A stretch of 64,000 bases of DNA from Paraburkholderia sediminicola (GTDB lineage: Bacteria > Pseudomonadota > Gammaproteobacteria > Burkholderiales > Burkholderiaceae). A program made the position numbers and the translations under genes. Under the pieces are notes generated by a model. The model was given only the letters and a program-made list of their open reading frames with translations. It was not told the DNA's origin and made no database searches. The stretch covers positions 310,001 through 374,000 of the forward strand of contig NZ_CADIKC010000003.1 in NCBI RefSeq assembly GCF_902859805.1, read 5' to 3'. Position 1 is the first letter of the stretch, and every line of letters begins with the position of its first letter. Below, in pieces: positions 45,930 to 55,182 of this stretch.

Positions 45930-47282
45930 TCAGGCGCTCCTCGGCGTCACCGCCGCGGCGTGCTGCACCTTGACGCGCGGCATCATCAACGTGACCAGCC
46001 CGCCGACGATCAACGCCCCGGCGATCAGCACCAGACCGAAGGTCACGCTATGCGTCGCATCCTTGACGATGCCGAGCACGTACGGGCTCACATAGCCGGC
46101 CAGATTCGCAATCGAGTTGATCACGGCGATGCCGGCCACGGCTGCCGTGCCTTGCAGGAACGTGGTGGACATCGACCAGAAGATGCCGAAGCCCGCCAGA
46201 ATACCGATATAGGCGATCGACAAACCGGTGACGGCGAGCGGAATCGAATTGGTCACCGAAGCACTGCCGAGCAGGCCCGCCGCGCCGATGAAGCAGCACA
46301 CGGCGTAGTGCCAGCGCCGTTCACCCGTGATATCCGATGAGCGGCCGATCAGGATCATGCCGATGCCTGCCGCGAGATACGGAATTGCGGTGACGAAGCC
46401 GTTGGTGACGAGGTTGGTCACGCCGAGATCCTTGACGATCTGCGGCAGCCAGAACGAGAAACCTGCATTGCCGGTGACGAGGCAGAAGTAGATCAGCGTC
46501 AGCAGCCAGAAGCGGCTCGAGCGCAAGGCGACCTTCAAGCTGTGCTCGGCGCCGGCTGCCGCAGCGGCCGTATTTTCGCGCGAGAGGCGGGCGAGGATCA
46601 CGCGCTTTTCGTCGTCGGTGAGCCAGGCGGCTTCGGCCGGCGTGTTGCGCAACACGGCGAGCGCCCAGAAGCCGGCGAGGATCGACGGAATGCCTTCGAT
46701 CAGGAACATCCACTGCCAGCCGCGCAAGCCGTGCGCTTCATGCAGCGCCGACATCAGAAAGCCCGACAACGGTGCGCCGATAATCCCAGCCACCGGAATC
46801 GCCGCCATGAACACGGCGACCATCCGCGCGCGCCGGTCGGACGGAAACCAGAAGGTCAGATACAGCACCACGCCCGGCACCAGTCCGGCCTCGGCGACGC
46901 CGAGAAAAAAGCGCAGCACGTAGAACATCGTTTCCGAGCGTACGAACATCATCAGGCACGACAGCAGCCCCCACAGCATCGTGATGCGGGCGATGGTGGC
47001 GCGTGCGCCGAACTTCTTCAGCAGCAGATTGCTCGGCACTTCGAACACGAAATAGCCGAAGAAAAAGATCCCCGCACCGAGTCCGTACGCCGCGTTCGAA
47101 AGTCCGAGGTCGCCGGTGAACTGCAGCTTCGCATAACCGATGTTGACGCGGTCCAGGTAGGACAACACGTAGACGAGAAACAGGAACGGCATGATGCGCC
47201 AGGTGATCTTGCGCAGGGCGGCGGCTTCGAGCCACGCGTCGGAAGACGCGTCGGCGTTGGCGGATAGCGAAGGGGGATTCAT
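45930..47282 (-). CDS. MFS transporter, anion:cation symporter (ACS) family (450 aa)
   Basis: Twelve predicted spans. LRKITWRIMPFLFLVYVLSY begins the family, followed by LDRVNIGYAKLQF, the pattern of phthalate/tartrate-type organic-anion carriers. GYFVFEVPSNLLLKKFGAR is the A-like loop motif. Imports a carboxylate. Eight bases after the DUF2848 gene and 147 bp before the GntR gene, so it belongs to the operon. Substrate unknown. Confidence 0.9.
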   Translation of the reverse strand: MNPPSLSANADASSDAWLEAAALRKITWRIMPFLFLVYVLSYLDRVNIGYAKLQFTGDLGLSNAAYGLGAGIFFFGYFVFEVPSNLLLKKFGARATIARITMLWGLLSCLMMFVRSETMFYVLRFFLGVAEAGLVPGVVLYLTFWFPSDRRARMVAVFMAAIPVAGIIGAPLSGFLMSALHEAHGLRGWQWMFLIEGIPSILAGFWALAVLRNTPAEAAWLTDDEKRVILARLSRENTAAAAAGAEHSLKVALRSSRFWLLTLIYFCLVTGNAGFSFWLPQIVKDLGVTNLVTNGFVTAIPYLAAGIGMILIGRSSDITGERRWHYAVCCFIGAAGLLGSASVTNSIPLAVTGLSIAYIGILAGFGIFWSMSTTFLQGTAAVAGIAVINSIANLAGYVSPYVLGIVKDATHSVTFGLVLIAGALIVGGLVTLMMPRVKVQHAAAVTPRSA

Positions 47283-47289
47283 GAATGCC

Positions 47290-47976
47290 TCATTCGACGA
47301 TAGGTAACGCGTGCACGCGATAGGCGTGGCGCAGCGTGCGGTTCAGGATGGGGTCGTGCAGTTCGAGTTCGAGCGCGTCGCCGTCGGCCATCCCGACGAT
47401 GCCGCCTTGGACCGCCAGCGTGCCGCAGAACATCGCGGCGCCTTCTGCCACGGGCGCGCGTTCCAGCAGATCGGCGGCGGGCAGCAGTGAGGCGACGCTG
47501 CCTTGCTGATAGACGCGCCGCTCGCCGTTCTTTGTCACCGCGAAGGCGCGCAGTTCGAGTTGATCCCAGTGACCGGCGACATCGTCGAAACGCCATGCGT
47601 CGCGTGCAACCGGTTTCGGGCAAACCTGTTTGGAGACCGTGACGCCGTAGGCCTCGACTTCGCGGTCAGTATGGTCGGAGCCGATGGTGACAAGCAGCCC
47701 TGCCTTTGTGCGCACCAGCACGCACTCGGCTTCACCGCTGGATTTCACGCCGACCACGTCGATCAGTTCGGCCTGCGTCAGCAGTTCGGCGCCGAGGCGG
47801 TAGAAGCAGGGCGTGGTGGACGGCCGCTTGACGCCGAGTTCCGCCAGTTCGGCGATGTGATGCTCGATCGCCGCCTGATCGCGCCCGGCCCAACCGGCGA
47901 TCGTCAGACGATTCACTTCGGCGATATCGGCGCGACTGTCGCCGGAACGATCTACAACATTGAAGGACACCTGCAT
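47290..47976 (-). CDS. DUF2848 family protein (228 aa)
   Basis: ATG 47976 has GGAG at 7 bases and is preferred over a GTG one codon upstream. Segments RLTIAGWAGRDQAAIEHHIA, PCFYRLGAELLTQ and IGSDHTDREVEAYGVTVSKQ match DUF2848. The family shows a fumarylacetoacetase-like character (CPKPVARDAW and a late Gly-rich GTLAVQGGIVGMADGDALEL). It leads the catabolic operon. Chemistry is unproven; hydrolysis or decarboxylation of a small acid is an inference. Confidence 0.85.
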   Translation of the reverse strand: MQVSFNVVDRSGDSRADIAEVNRLTIAGWAGRDQAAIEHHIAELAELGVKRPSTTPCFYRLGAELLTQAELIDVVGVKSSGEAECVLVRTKAGLLVTIGSDHTDREVEAYGVTVSKQVCPKPVARDAWRFDDVAGHWDQLELRAFAVTKNGERRVYQQGSVASLLPAADLLERAPVAEGAAMFCGTLAVQGGIVGMADGDALELELHDPILNRTLRHAYRVHALPIVE

Positions 47977-48185
47977 CACTCGACTCCAAAGAAAATATGC
48001 AGCAAATATTATTGTGATATTTCACAGGTGTCCAGCGTGTCAAAAAAGTTTCGGGTCAACGGCTCCGCCGCGAGGTTGGCGATCCGCCCAATCCCGCGCC
48101 CTTTCGACGTTTGCGCGATTTGGTGCGTCGCACGAGTGCGTTACACTGCGTTTTTGAGACATTACTTTTTGTAAGGGACATATCC

Positions 48186-49943
48186 ATGCATCACGGCATC
48201 GGCTTCATTCAGGATCTGGCGGTCGTGATGGCGCTCGCCGGCGTCGTCACCGTGCTGTTCCATCGCCTGAAGCAGCCGGTGGTGCTGGGCTACATCGCCG
48301 CGGGCGTGATCATCGGGCCGTACACGCCGCCGTTCCAGCTGATTCACGACGAGCAGACCATCCAGACGCTCGGTGAACTCGGCGTGGTGTTCCTGATGTT
48401 TTCGCTCGGACTCGAATTCAGCTTGCGCAAGCTGTTCAAGGTCGGCGCGACGGCGATCGTCGCGGCGCTCTCCGAAATCGTGCTGATGCTGTGGATCGGC
48501 TATGAGATCGGCAGCGCGTTCGGCTGGAGTTCGATGGACTCGCTGTTCCTTGGCGCGATTCTGGCGATCTCGTCGACGACCATCATCGTCAAGGCGCTCT
48601 CCGAGTTGGGCTTGAAGCGCGAGAGCTTCGCGCAACTGGTGTTCGGGATTCTGATCGTCGAGGATATTCTCGCCATCGCGATGCTGGTGCTGCTTTCGGG
48701 CATTGCGCAGACGGGGCAGTTGAGCGCGGGTGTCGCCGTCGTGACGCTCGGCAAGCTGCTGCTCTTCATGACGGTCTCGTTGGTGGTGGGCATTCTGCTC
48801 GTGCCGCGCGCGTTGAACTACGTGGCGCGCGCCAAGAGCGACGAGATGCTGCTCGTGTCGGTGCTTGGCTTCTGCTTTGGCTTCTGTCTGCTAGTGGTGA
48901 AGCTCGATTACAGCATTGCGCTCGGCGCGTTCCTGATCGGCGCGATCATGGCCGAGTCGCGCCATCTGCATCGGATCGAGCACCTGATCGCGCCGCTGCG
49001 CGATGCTTTCTCCGCGATCTTCTTCGTGACGATCGGTCTAATGCTGAACCCGGCCGTGCTGGTCGACTATGCCTGGCCGATCGCGGTGATTACGGTTGCG
49101 GTGATCATCGGCAAGATCGTGTCGTGTGGGCTCGGCACGTTCCTCGCGGGCAAGGATGGGCGCACGGCGATGCGGGTTGGCATGACGGTTTCGCAGATCG
49201 GCGAGTTCTCGTTCATCATCGCGTCGCTCGGCCTGACCTTGAAGGTGACGAGCGCGTTTCTATATCCGATCGCGGTGGCCGTCTCCGCTTTGACCACGCT
49301 TTTCACGCCCTACCTGATTCGTGCCGCCGATCCGCTGACGCAGCGTCTCGGGCAGGCGATGCCACGCACGCTCGTCAACGTGTTCGGCATGTACGGGCAG
49401 TGGTTACGCAGTTTGAATACGGGAACCGGCGAGCCGACTCTGTTCAGCATGACGCGGCGGATCATTTTGCAGATCGCCGTCAATCTTGCGCTGGTCGCGG
49501 CGATTTTCCTGATCGTGTCGTATAGCGCGCCATACACCAGCACCTGGCTCGGACACTGGATGAGCTCCGAGCCGATGCAGCGCGTCGTGCTGTGGAGCAT
49601 CGCGCTGGTGCTGTCGATGCCTTTCCTGGTCGCGGTTTATCGCAAGACCAAGTCGCTTGCTTTGTTGCTCGCCGAGGTGAGCGTTCAGCCGGCGACGGCG
49701 GGGCGCTTTACCAGTGCGATTCGTTACGCCATCTCCGACCTGGTGCCGGTGGTCTCGATGGTCGGCGTGTTTTTGCTGGTCGCGGCGCTATCCAGCAGCA
49801 TCCTGCCGCCGACGGGGCTCCTGACCGTAGTGCTGGTGTGCGCTGCGTTACTGCTGGCGCTGGTGTGGCGCTGGTGCGTGAAAATCCACGCGGCGATGCA
49901 GATCGCCCTGCGCGAAACGTTCGAAGAACAGCCGGATCCTTAA
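48186..49943 (+). CDS. Kef-type monovalent cation:proton antiporter, CPA2 family (585 aa)
   Basis: Twelve or more spans in the Na+/H+ exchanger fold: QPVVLGYIAAGVIIGPYTPP, FLMFSLGLEFSLRKLF, LFGAILAISSTTIIVKALSE-type loop (here FLGAILAISSTTIIVKALSE) and SQIGEFSFIIASLGL. No C-terminal RCK/TrkA-N domain is visible; a further pair of spans (RIILQIAVNLALVAAIFLIV, and others) occupies that place. Start ATG 48186 with AAGGGA upstream. Monocistronic. Confidence 0.9.
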   Translation: MHHGIGFIQDLAVVMALAGVVTVLFHRLKQPVVLGYIAAGVIIGPYTPPFQLIHDEQTIQTLGELGVVFLMFSLGLEFSLRKLFKVGATAIVAALSEIVLMLWIGYEIGSAFGWSSMDSLFLGAILAISSTTIIVKALSELGLKRESFAQLVFGILIVEDILAIAMLVLLSGIAQTGQLSAGVAVVTLGKLLLFMTVSLVVGILLVPRALNYVARAKSDEMLLVSVLGFCFGFCLLVVKLDYSIALGAFLIGAIMAESRHLHRIEHLIAPLRDAFSAIFFVTIGLMLNPAVLVDYAWPIAVITVAVIIGKIVSCGLGTFLAGKDGRTAMRVGMTVSQIGEFSFIIASLGLTLKVTSAFLYPIAVAVSALTTLFTPYLIRAADPLTQRLGQAMPRTLVNVFGMYGQWLRSLNTGTGEPTLFSMTRRIILQIAVNLALVAAIFLIVSYSAPYTSTWLGHWMSSEPMQRVVLWSIALVLSMPFLVAVYRKTKSLALLLAEVSVQPATAGRFTSAIRYAISDLVPVVSMVGVFLLVAALSSSILPPTGLLTVVLVCAALLLALVWRWCVKIHAAMQIALRETFEEQPDP

Positions 49944-49966
49944 GTTAGACAATCTGCCTCCTGGAC

Positions 49967-50021
49967 CGCAACAACGCCGCAACAACGCCGCAACGATGTC
50001 GCAACAACGCCGCAACAATGT
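49967..50021. repeat. Tandem 11-bp repeat, five copies
   Basis: Consensus CGCAACAACGC; copies 1, 2 and 4 are identical, copies 3 and 5 vary at 3-4 positions (CGCAACGATGT, CGCAACAATGT). Intergenic, starting 23 bases after the antiporter stop codon. No function is seen. Confidence 0.85.
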
Positions 50022-50114
50022 GAGCAATTGTGTGCGGGTTTGCCGGGCTTGCCGCGCTAGCGGATAATCAGGGCATATTCATTCGTTCGCGTGGAAGGCG
50101 CCTGTCTGACTGTC

Positions 50115-51626
50115 ATGAGCGAAAACAAACCTGAAAACGCCGGCCAGCCCGGCAGCCCATCGTCGCCTCCGGCGGCGCCAACGCCTCCAACGTCGTCAAC
50201 ACCGTCTGGCGCAGCCCCCGGCGCGTCGAAACCCGACGTCTTGCCGCCTGAGCCGGCGACCACGTTACCGCTGTCCCACGAAGATTCCATCCAGTCGCCG
50301 ATCAAGGACGTCGTCACGCCGTCGGCTGCATCGCCCGCTGCCGAGGAAGCCGCGGCGAGGTCGTCGACCGACGACCCTGACAGCGCATCCACGGTCACCC
50401 CCACCGATGCGCAAACGGCGCGCCAACGCGACGCGGCTGAAGCACGCAGCTCAGCGGCTGCATCGACCGCACAGCAGGAAGCCGAGGTTCACGAGCGCGC
50501 GGCACGCAAGGCGGGACAGGCCTACAAGACTCCCGCGACACGTCCCGGCACGCTCGGGAGTAGCGAGCCGCTCGCCGGTGAGTTGAGCGCACCGGCTGAC
50601 GAAGCCGCCCTCACCGCAAACGAGGAAAAGACGGAAGAAGCAGCCGCTGGCGCCCGTCGGGCCGGCTCGCCGCCGCCGGGTTTCGGCGCCGCACCTGACT
50701 TCACCGCAACGAACCCGCCGCCGCCGAATGCGTTGCCGCCGTCGCCGCCGCGCTATCTCAAGCAAAGCGATTCGGCGTGGACGGTGTTCGGCCGCATCAT
50801 CGCGGCGCGCGCGCGTCAGCTGTTCGATCGCGCGGGCCAACGGATCACGCAGCGCACGCTGCGCATCGGCGTGTCGGCGCGTATCTTCCACCCGGAACCG
50901 GGCGCAAAGGGACTGCGGGGCAAGACGCTGCAATACCTTGAGGAATCGATTGCGCACTGGGTAATGTCGCGCGACGTGCTGGTGTTCATGATTCCGACGG
51001 TCGGCCATCAGGGCATGCTGCACCCGAGCAATATCCGTTTGCGCGACTACGCGAAGCATCTTGACGGTCTGCTTCTGCAAGGCGGCGCGGATGTCTCGCC
51101 GCAATCGTACGCGGAACAGGCGACGAGTCCCGAGTGGCCGGGCGACCGTGTGCGCGACATGTACGAGCTGGAACTGCTGCATGAGTTCATCGAGTCGGGC
51201 AAGCCGGTGCTCGGCGTGTGCCGCGGTTGCCAGTTGATCAACGTGGCGTTCGGCGGCACCTTGTATCAGGACATCGCCACCGACGTGCCGACTGCCGGCG
51301 CCCACGTCAATGAGAACTACGATCAGCATCGGCACAGCATTCATTTTCCGGACGGATCGACGCTGGCCAATATGTTTCCCGGCCGGCGCGAGGCGATCGT
51401 CAATTCGATTCACCATCAGGCGGTCAAGACTATCGGCCGCGATCTGAATATCGAGGCGGTCTCGGCGTCGGATGGCATCATCGAAGCGGTGCGCTATCGG
51501 CGCGCGCCGTTTGTGATGGGCGTGCAGTGGCACCCGGAGTTTCATCGCGCGGGCGGTCCGGAACTGCTCGATTGCACGCCCTTGCTCGATACCTTCCTGC
51601 GGGTTGCGCGCGAAACACGGTTTTAA
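50115..51626 (+). CDS. Class I glutamine amidotransferase-like hydrolase (peptidase C26, PuuD-like) with long N-terminal extension
   Basis: 503 residues. The C-terminal 250 residues form a gamma-glutamyl-gamma-aminobutyrate hydrolase-type domain: LLLQGGADVSPQSY, nucleophile Cys in GVCRGCQLINVAFGG, and His-Glu in GVQWHPEFH. The first 220 residues are Pro/Ala/Ser/Glu-rich and appear disordered. A basic helix (FGRIIAARARQLFDRAGQR) follows and may be membrane-peripheral. ATG 50115 is used; a GTG at 50091 is possible. Known relatives cleave gamma-glutamyl bonds in polyamine catabolism; no puu genes are adjacent. Confidence 0.85.
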   Translation: MSENKPENAGQPGSPSSPPAAPTPPTSSTPSGAAPGASKPDVLPPEPATTLPLSHEDSIQSPIKDVVTPSAASPAAEEAAARSSTDDPDSASTVTPTDAQTARQRDAAEARSSAAASTAQQEAEVHERAARKAGQAYKTPATRPGTLGSSEPLAGELSAPADEAALTANEEKTEEAAAGARRAGSPPPGFGAAPDFTATNPPPPNALPPSPPRYLKQSDSAWTVFGRIIAARARQLFDRAGQRITQRTLRIGVSARIFHPEPGAKGLRGKTLQYLEESIAHWVMSRDVLVFMIPTVGHQGMLHPSNIRLRDYAKHLDGLLLQGGADVSPQSYAEQATSPEWPGDRVRDMYELELLHEFIESGKPVLGVCRGCQLINVAFGGTLYQDIATDVPTAGAHVNENYDQHRHSIHFPDGSTLANMFPGRREAIVNSIHHQAVKTIGRDLNIEAVSASDGIIEAVRYRRAPFVMGVQWHPEFHRAGGPELLDCTPLLDTFLRVARETRF

Positions 51627-51629
51627 GGG

Positions 51630-51650
51630 CACGCCTTCGAGGCGTGTTTT
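51630..51650 (+). terminator. Rho-independent terminator of the peptidase C26 gene
   Basis: CACGCC / GGCGTG stem with loop TTCGA and four Ts. Confidence 0.75.
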
Positions 51651-52093
51651 CGAGTTTCGAGTCCGGTCTTTCAAGCACGATTGTCACGAGCCGCTGCCAT
51701 GTTTGGCGGCGGTGTCCCGTGAGGTTGTTGTCCTACTGCGGCTTTCCGTTCATCTTCGCTCCGGTGTCAGGGCAGCGGCGGTTTGTGCGCCGTTCATCGG
51801 CGGCGCGTTATTACGCTACGTATCTCCATATTTCCCCTCTGCATGATGTTGGATTCGCGCGAACGTCATGCAGATTGGGAAACGTCTGCATGAGTCATGC
51901 GCGAGTCAAGTTGTCGCGTTTTTGTCCTATCTGAAATCTTTTATTTCGCGACGGATACGTCTATCCGGCCAAATCATTCGTTATCGATTTATCTCGATTT
52001 AAAGTCCGTCAGCGAGACGCTTGAATGCTTCGCTTGACGACTAATCCGCGCGATAATCCAAGGCTGTTTTGGATTTGCATGGAGCATGCACGT
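51651..52093. other. Gene-free region upstream of the DUF2968 gene
   Basis: Frames such as 51604-51846 lack ribosome-binding sites and genome-like codon use. AT content rises after 51930, consistent with promoter DNA. No RNA gene is recognised. Confidence 0.4.
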
Positions 52094-52810
52094 ATGAAGT
52101 ACCCCTTAATTGTACGGCGCGCCATGTTGCTCGCAGGCTCGTGTGCGCTGTTGCAGCATGGTGGTTTCGTACTGGCAGCGCAAAGCGACGAAACCGCGCC
52201 CATGGTCGGCACGCGGCCGGCCATCAACACGCTCACGCCGCAACCGGTTGCGGCTGCGCTGCGTAGTGCGGCATCCGCCACGCCGGCTACCGTCAGCGAT
52301 CCGCAAGGCAATGTCGCCGAACTGATGCAGATGATTCACGATGCGAAGCTGAGCGAACTGCGCACCACGTACAACGGCAGCTACGGCGCAAGTCTGTTTT
52401 TCTATCCGCAGGAAATGACGTATTACGTCGCGCTTTTTCAGAACAAGCATTTCTGGCGCGTAATCAAGTCGGAAGACGTAGGCCGTGCCGAAGCGGTCTA
52501 TGCAGGATTCGTCCAGCAAACGGCGCAACTCGCGGACGTCGAGATTCGCCGTACCCAGTTGCAGGCGCAGAAGGCTTACATCGAGGACATCATCGCGTTA
52601 TCGGAAGAGCGCGCGAAGCGCTTGCAGGCCGATCTCGACGTCGCGCGCACGCAGCAGGCCAAGGTCAACGACTACCAGCGGCAGGCGCAAGGCGAGGCGG
52701 CGGCGCTGCACGCGGAAAAGGAAAAGGCACAGGCGCAGTTGCGTCAGGTGCAAGGCGAAGTGATGCAGTTGCAGCGCCAGACCGAGTTCGGATTGCCAAC
52801 GCAGAAGTAG
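52094..52810 (+). CDS. DUF2968 family exported protein (238 aa)
   Basis: Signal peptide around MKYPLIVRRAMLLAGSCALL ending near VLA-AQSDE. A globular segment (ELMQMIHDAKLSELRTTYNG, YGASLFFYPQEMTYYVALFQ) is followed by a long coiled coil from about residue 140 (RTQLQAQKAYIEDIIALSEE) to near the end. This matches DUF2968, found mainly in Burkholderiales. ATG 52094 chosen with GGAG upstream. Function is unknown; a periplasmic structural or adaptor role is possible. Confidence 0.85.
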   Translation: MKYPLIVRRAMLLAGSCALLQHGGFVLAAQSDETAPMVGTRPAINTLTPQPVAAALRSAASATPATVSDPQGNVAELMQMIHDAKLSELRTTYNGSYGASLFFYPQEMTYYVALFQNKHFWRVIKSEDVGRAEAVYAGFVQQTAQLADVEIRRTQLQAQKAYIEDIIALSEERAKRLQADLDVARTQQAKVNDYQRQAQGEAAALHAEKEKAQAQLRQVQGEVMQLQRQTEFGLPTQK

Positions 52811-52863
52811 GCGTAAGAGCGTAGAAAAACCGGCCATGAAGGGCCGGGCTCAGACTGCTGATC

Positions 52864-52901
52864 AACCCCGCGTTTTTCGGAGCGTGGGGTTTTGTTTTTT
52901 T
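52864..52901 (+). terminator. Rho-independent terminator of the DUF2968 gene
   Basis: AACCCCGCG / CGTGGGGTT stem followed by TTGTTTTTTT. Confidence 0.85.
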
Positions 52902-52942
52902 GCGCCTCGCATTGGACGACGATCAAACCAGGCGCACGTGGC

Positions 52943-53467
52943 TCATCGATCCAGCCGGTACACGTAGCGCAACGCGGTAATATCCACGCCGCCCATGTGA
53001 TCCGGTTCGGCGCCGACGAACTGCCAGCCTTGCCGCTCATAAAAGCCGATCGCCGGCGTGTTGCCTTCGAGCACGTAGAGATACAACTGCGTTTCGCCTT
53101 GCGCGCGCGCCCAATCTTCGGCGGCACGCATCAACAGCTTGCCGACGCCGATGCCCTGGTGCCCTGGCAGCGCATGCAGGTTGTCGAGCAGGACACCCCA
53201 CGCGGACTCCGGCTGCCGTTCGACGCAGACAAAACCGATCGGCTCGTCCGCGAGCTCGGCGATCAGCACGATGCGACGCTCGCCCCCCGGCGCGCGCAGG
53301 CGCGCTTCCCAATAGGCCGCGCGCTCCCGCGTCACCTCGCCGTCGAGGAACGCGTCCGGCAGCAGGCCGCGATAGGTCGCCTGCCAGCTGGCGCTATGAA
53401 TCGAAGCGATCAGCGCCGCATCCGCGAGGGTCGCAGGGCGCAACGAAAGTGCGTGGGAGGTTTGCAT
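52943..53467 (-). CDS. GNAT-family N-acetyltransferase (174 aa)
   Basis: Acetyl-CoA binding motif A: LPGHQGIGVGKLLMRAAEDW with the Q/RxxGxG/A core. Motif B: NTPAIGFYERQGWQFVG, the canonical C-terminal segment. N-terminal LRPATLADAALIASIHSASW matches the superfamily start. ATG 53467 used; a TTG five codons upstream is possible. It stands alone, convergent with the DUF2968 gene. Acceptor substrate unknown. Confidence 0.88.
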   Translation of the reverse strand: MQTSHALSLRPATLADAALIASIHSASWQATYRGLLPDAFLDGEVTRERAAYWEARLRAPGGERRIVLIAELADEPIGFVCVERQPESAWGVLLDNLHALPGHQGIGVGKLLMRAAEDWARAQGETQLYLYVLEGNTPAIGFYERQGWQFVGAEPDHMGGVDITALRYVYRLDR

Positions 53468-53777
53468 CGGGATGGTGGTCAACGGGAATGGGCTGTCTGC
53501 GAAAAGTCTACCGCAAGGGTGGGCAGGTGTTGTCTGTAATGAAACTGTATGGAATACGCGACAGCGCCAGGAACGGTAACATTACGTGTTGCGGGTTCCC
53601 GGTATTTCACAACGTTTACCCTGATACCGCGCAAATGTGTTCAGCATGAAAATGCAGCGCCCCCGGCGCGTTCTAATAATTGAGTTGCCCGCGGCATCCG
53701 CTTGCCGAACGCAGTGGATCGTTTCAACTGCCTGAGCGCCGCCGGTCTGCGTGGCGACAGGCTTATCAGAGAATGTC
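53468..53777. other. Intergenic region upstream of the MFS symporter, no gene
   Basis: Presumably contains promoters for both flanking genes. No ORF with a ribosome-binding site, repeat or hairpin of note was found. Confidence 0.4.
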
Positions 53778-55079
53778 ATGTCTACTGCGTCACACGCCAC
53801 GTCTTCATCCGAAGAATCCAAAGTCAAGACAGTTTTCCGTGTGGTCAGCGGCAACTTTCTTGAGATGTACGACTTCATGGTCTACGGCTATTACGCATCC
53901 GCGATTGCCAAGACCTATTTCCCGAGCGGCAACGAATTCGCCTCGCTGATGCTGTCGCTGTCGGTATTCGGCGCGGGCTTCCTGATGCGGCCGCTTGGCG
54001 CAATCGTGCTGGGCGCTTACATCGACCATCACGGCCGGCGCAAAGGCCTGATCCTTACCCTCGGCCTGATGGCGCTCGGCACCCTCACGGTCGCGTCGAT
54101 ACCAGGCTACGCCACCATCGGCGTGCTCGCGCCCGTGCTAGTGCTGGGCGGCCGGTTGCTGCAAGGCTTCTCCGCCGGGGTTGAACTGGGCGGGGTGTCG
54201 GTCTATCTGTCGGAGATCGCCACCAAGGGCAACAAGGGCTTTTATTGCGCGTGGCAGTCGGGCAGCCAGCAGGTTGCCGTGGTGTTCGCCGCGCTGATCG
54301 GCGTGGTGCTCAACAAGGTGCTGCCGGCTGACCAGATGACCGCCTGGGGCTGGCGCGTGCCGTTCCTGATCGGCTGCCTGATCGTGCCGTTCCTGTTCCT
54401 GATCCGTCGTTCGTTGCAGGAAACCGAGGAATTCAAAGCGCGCAAGCATCGTCCGAGCATGGGCGAGATCATGAAGACGATGGCCGCGAACTGGGGCATC
54501 GTGCTGGGCGGTATGGGCATGGTCATCATGACCACCGTGTCGTTCTACATGATCACGGCCTATACGCCGACCTTCGGCAAGGAAGTGCTGAAACTGTCGT
54601 CGATCGATACGCTTGTCGTGACCGTCTGTATCGGCTTGTCGAACCTGATCTGGCTGCCGCTCGCGGGTGCGTTGTCGGATCGCGTCGGCCGCCGTCCGGT
54701 GCTGATCGCCTTCACGATCCTGACGATCGTCACTGCGTACCCGGCGCTGCAATGGCTGGTCGCCGACCCGTCGTTCGCTCGCCTTCTGGCGGTCGAGCTG
54801 TGGTTGTCGTTCCTGTACGGCAGCTACAACGGGGCGATGGTAGTGGCGCTGACCGAAGTGATGCCGGTCGAAGTGCGGACCGCAGGTTTCTCGCTGGCTT
54901 ACAGCCTGGCTACGACGATCGGTGGCTTCACGCCGGCCATCTCCACGTTGCTGATTCACACCACCGGCAACAAGGCCGCGCCTGGCCTGTTCCTGGGTGT
55001 GGCGGCGATTTGCGGGCTGATCGCGACGCTGATGCTGTATCGCACGCCGGAGTCGCGCAACCAGTATCGAGCGGCTTAA
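53778..55079 (+). CDS. MFS metabolite:proton symporter, MHS family (citrate/dicarboxylate-like)
   Basis: 433 residues, twelve spans. [20 protein letters not shown] (the family's first helix with charged EMYDF) and [20 protein letters not shown] (motif A) are typical. The second A-like motif is SDRVGRRP. These features match the citrate-proton symporter/ProP-KgtP branch. ATG 53778. Monocistronic with a strong terminator. The [11 protein letters not shown] element favours citrate or tricarboxylate transport; substrate not provable here. Confidence 0.88.
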   Translation: MSTASHATSSSEESKVKTVFRVVSGNFLEMYDFMVYGYYASAIAKTYFPSGNEFASLMLSLSVFGAGFLMRPLGAIVLGAYIDHHGRRKGLILTLGLMALGTLTVASIPGYATIGVLAPVLVLGGRLLQGFSAGVELGGVSVYLSEIATKGNKGFYCAWQSGSQQVAVVFAALIGVVLNKVLPADQMTAWGWRVPFLIGCLIVPFLFLIRRSLQETEEFKARKHRPSMGEIMKTMAANWGIVLGGMGMVIMTTVSFYMITAYTPTFGKEVLKLSSIDTLVVTVCIGLSNLIWLPLAGALSDRVGRRPVLIAFTILTIVTAYPALQWLVADPSFARLLAVELWLSFLYGSYNGAMVVALTEVMPVEVRTAGFSLAYSLATTIGGFTPAISTLLIHTTGNKAAPGLFLGVAAICGLIATLMLYRTPESRNQYRAA

Positions 55080-55103
55080 GCGTTACTGTTCAGCCGGACA
55101 AAC

Positions 55104-55138
55104 AAAAACCCCGCGCTCGTGAGAGCGCGGGGTTTTTT
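55104..55138 (+). terminator. Bidirectional rho-independent terminator
   Basis: AAACCCCGCGCTC / GAGCGCGGGGTTT stem, loop GTGA, with six Ts on the right and a run of A on the left. It serves the symporter and the convergent TPR gene. Confidence 0.9.
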
Positions 55139-55182
55139 CTTGAGCTTTGCGTCGGCAACCGGTTTCGCTGAATCCGGCCCGG

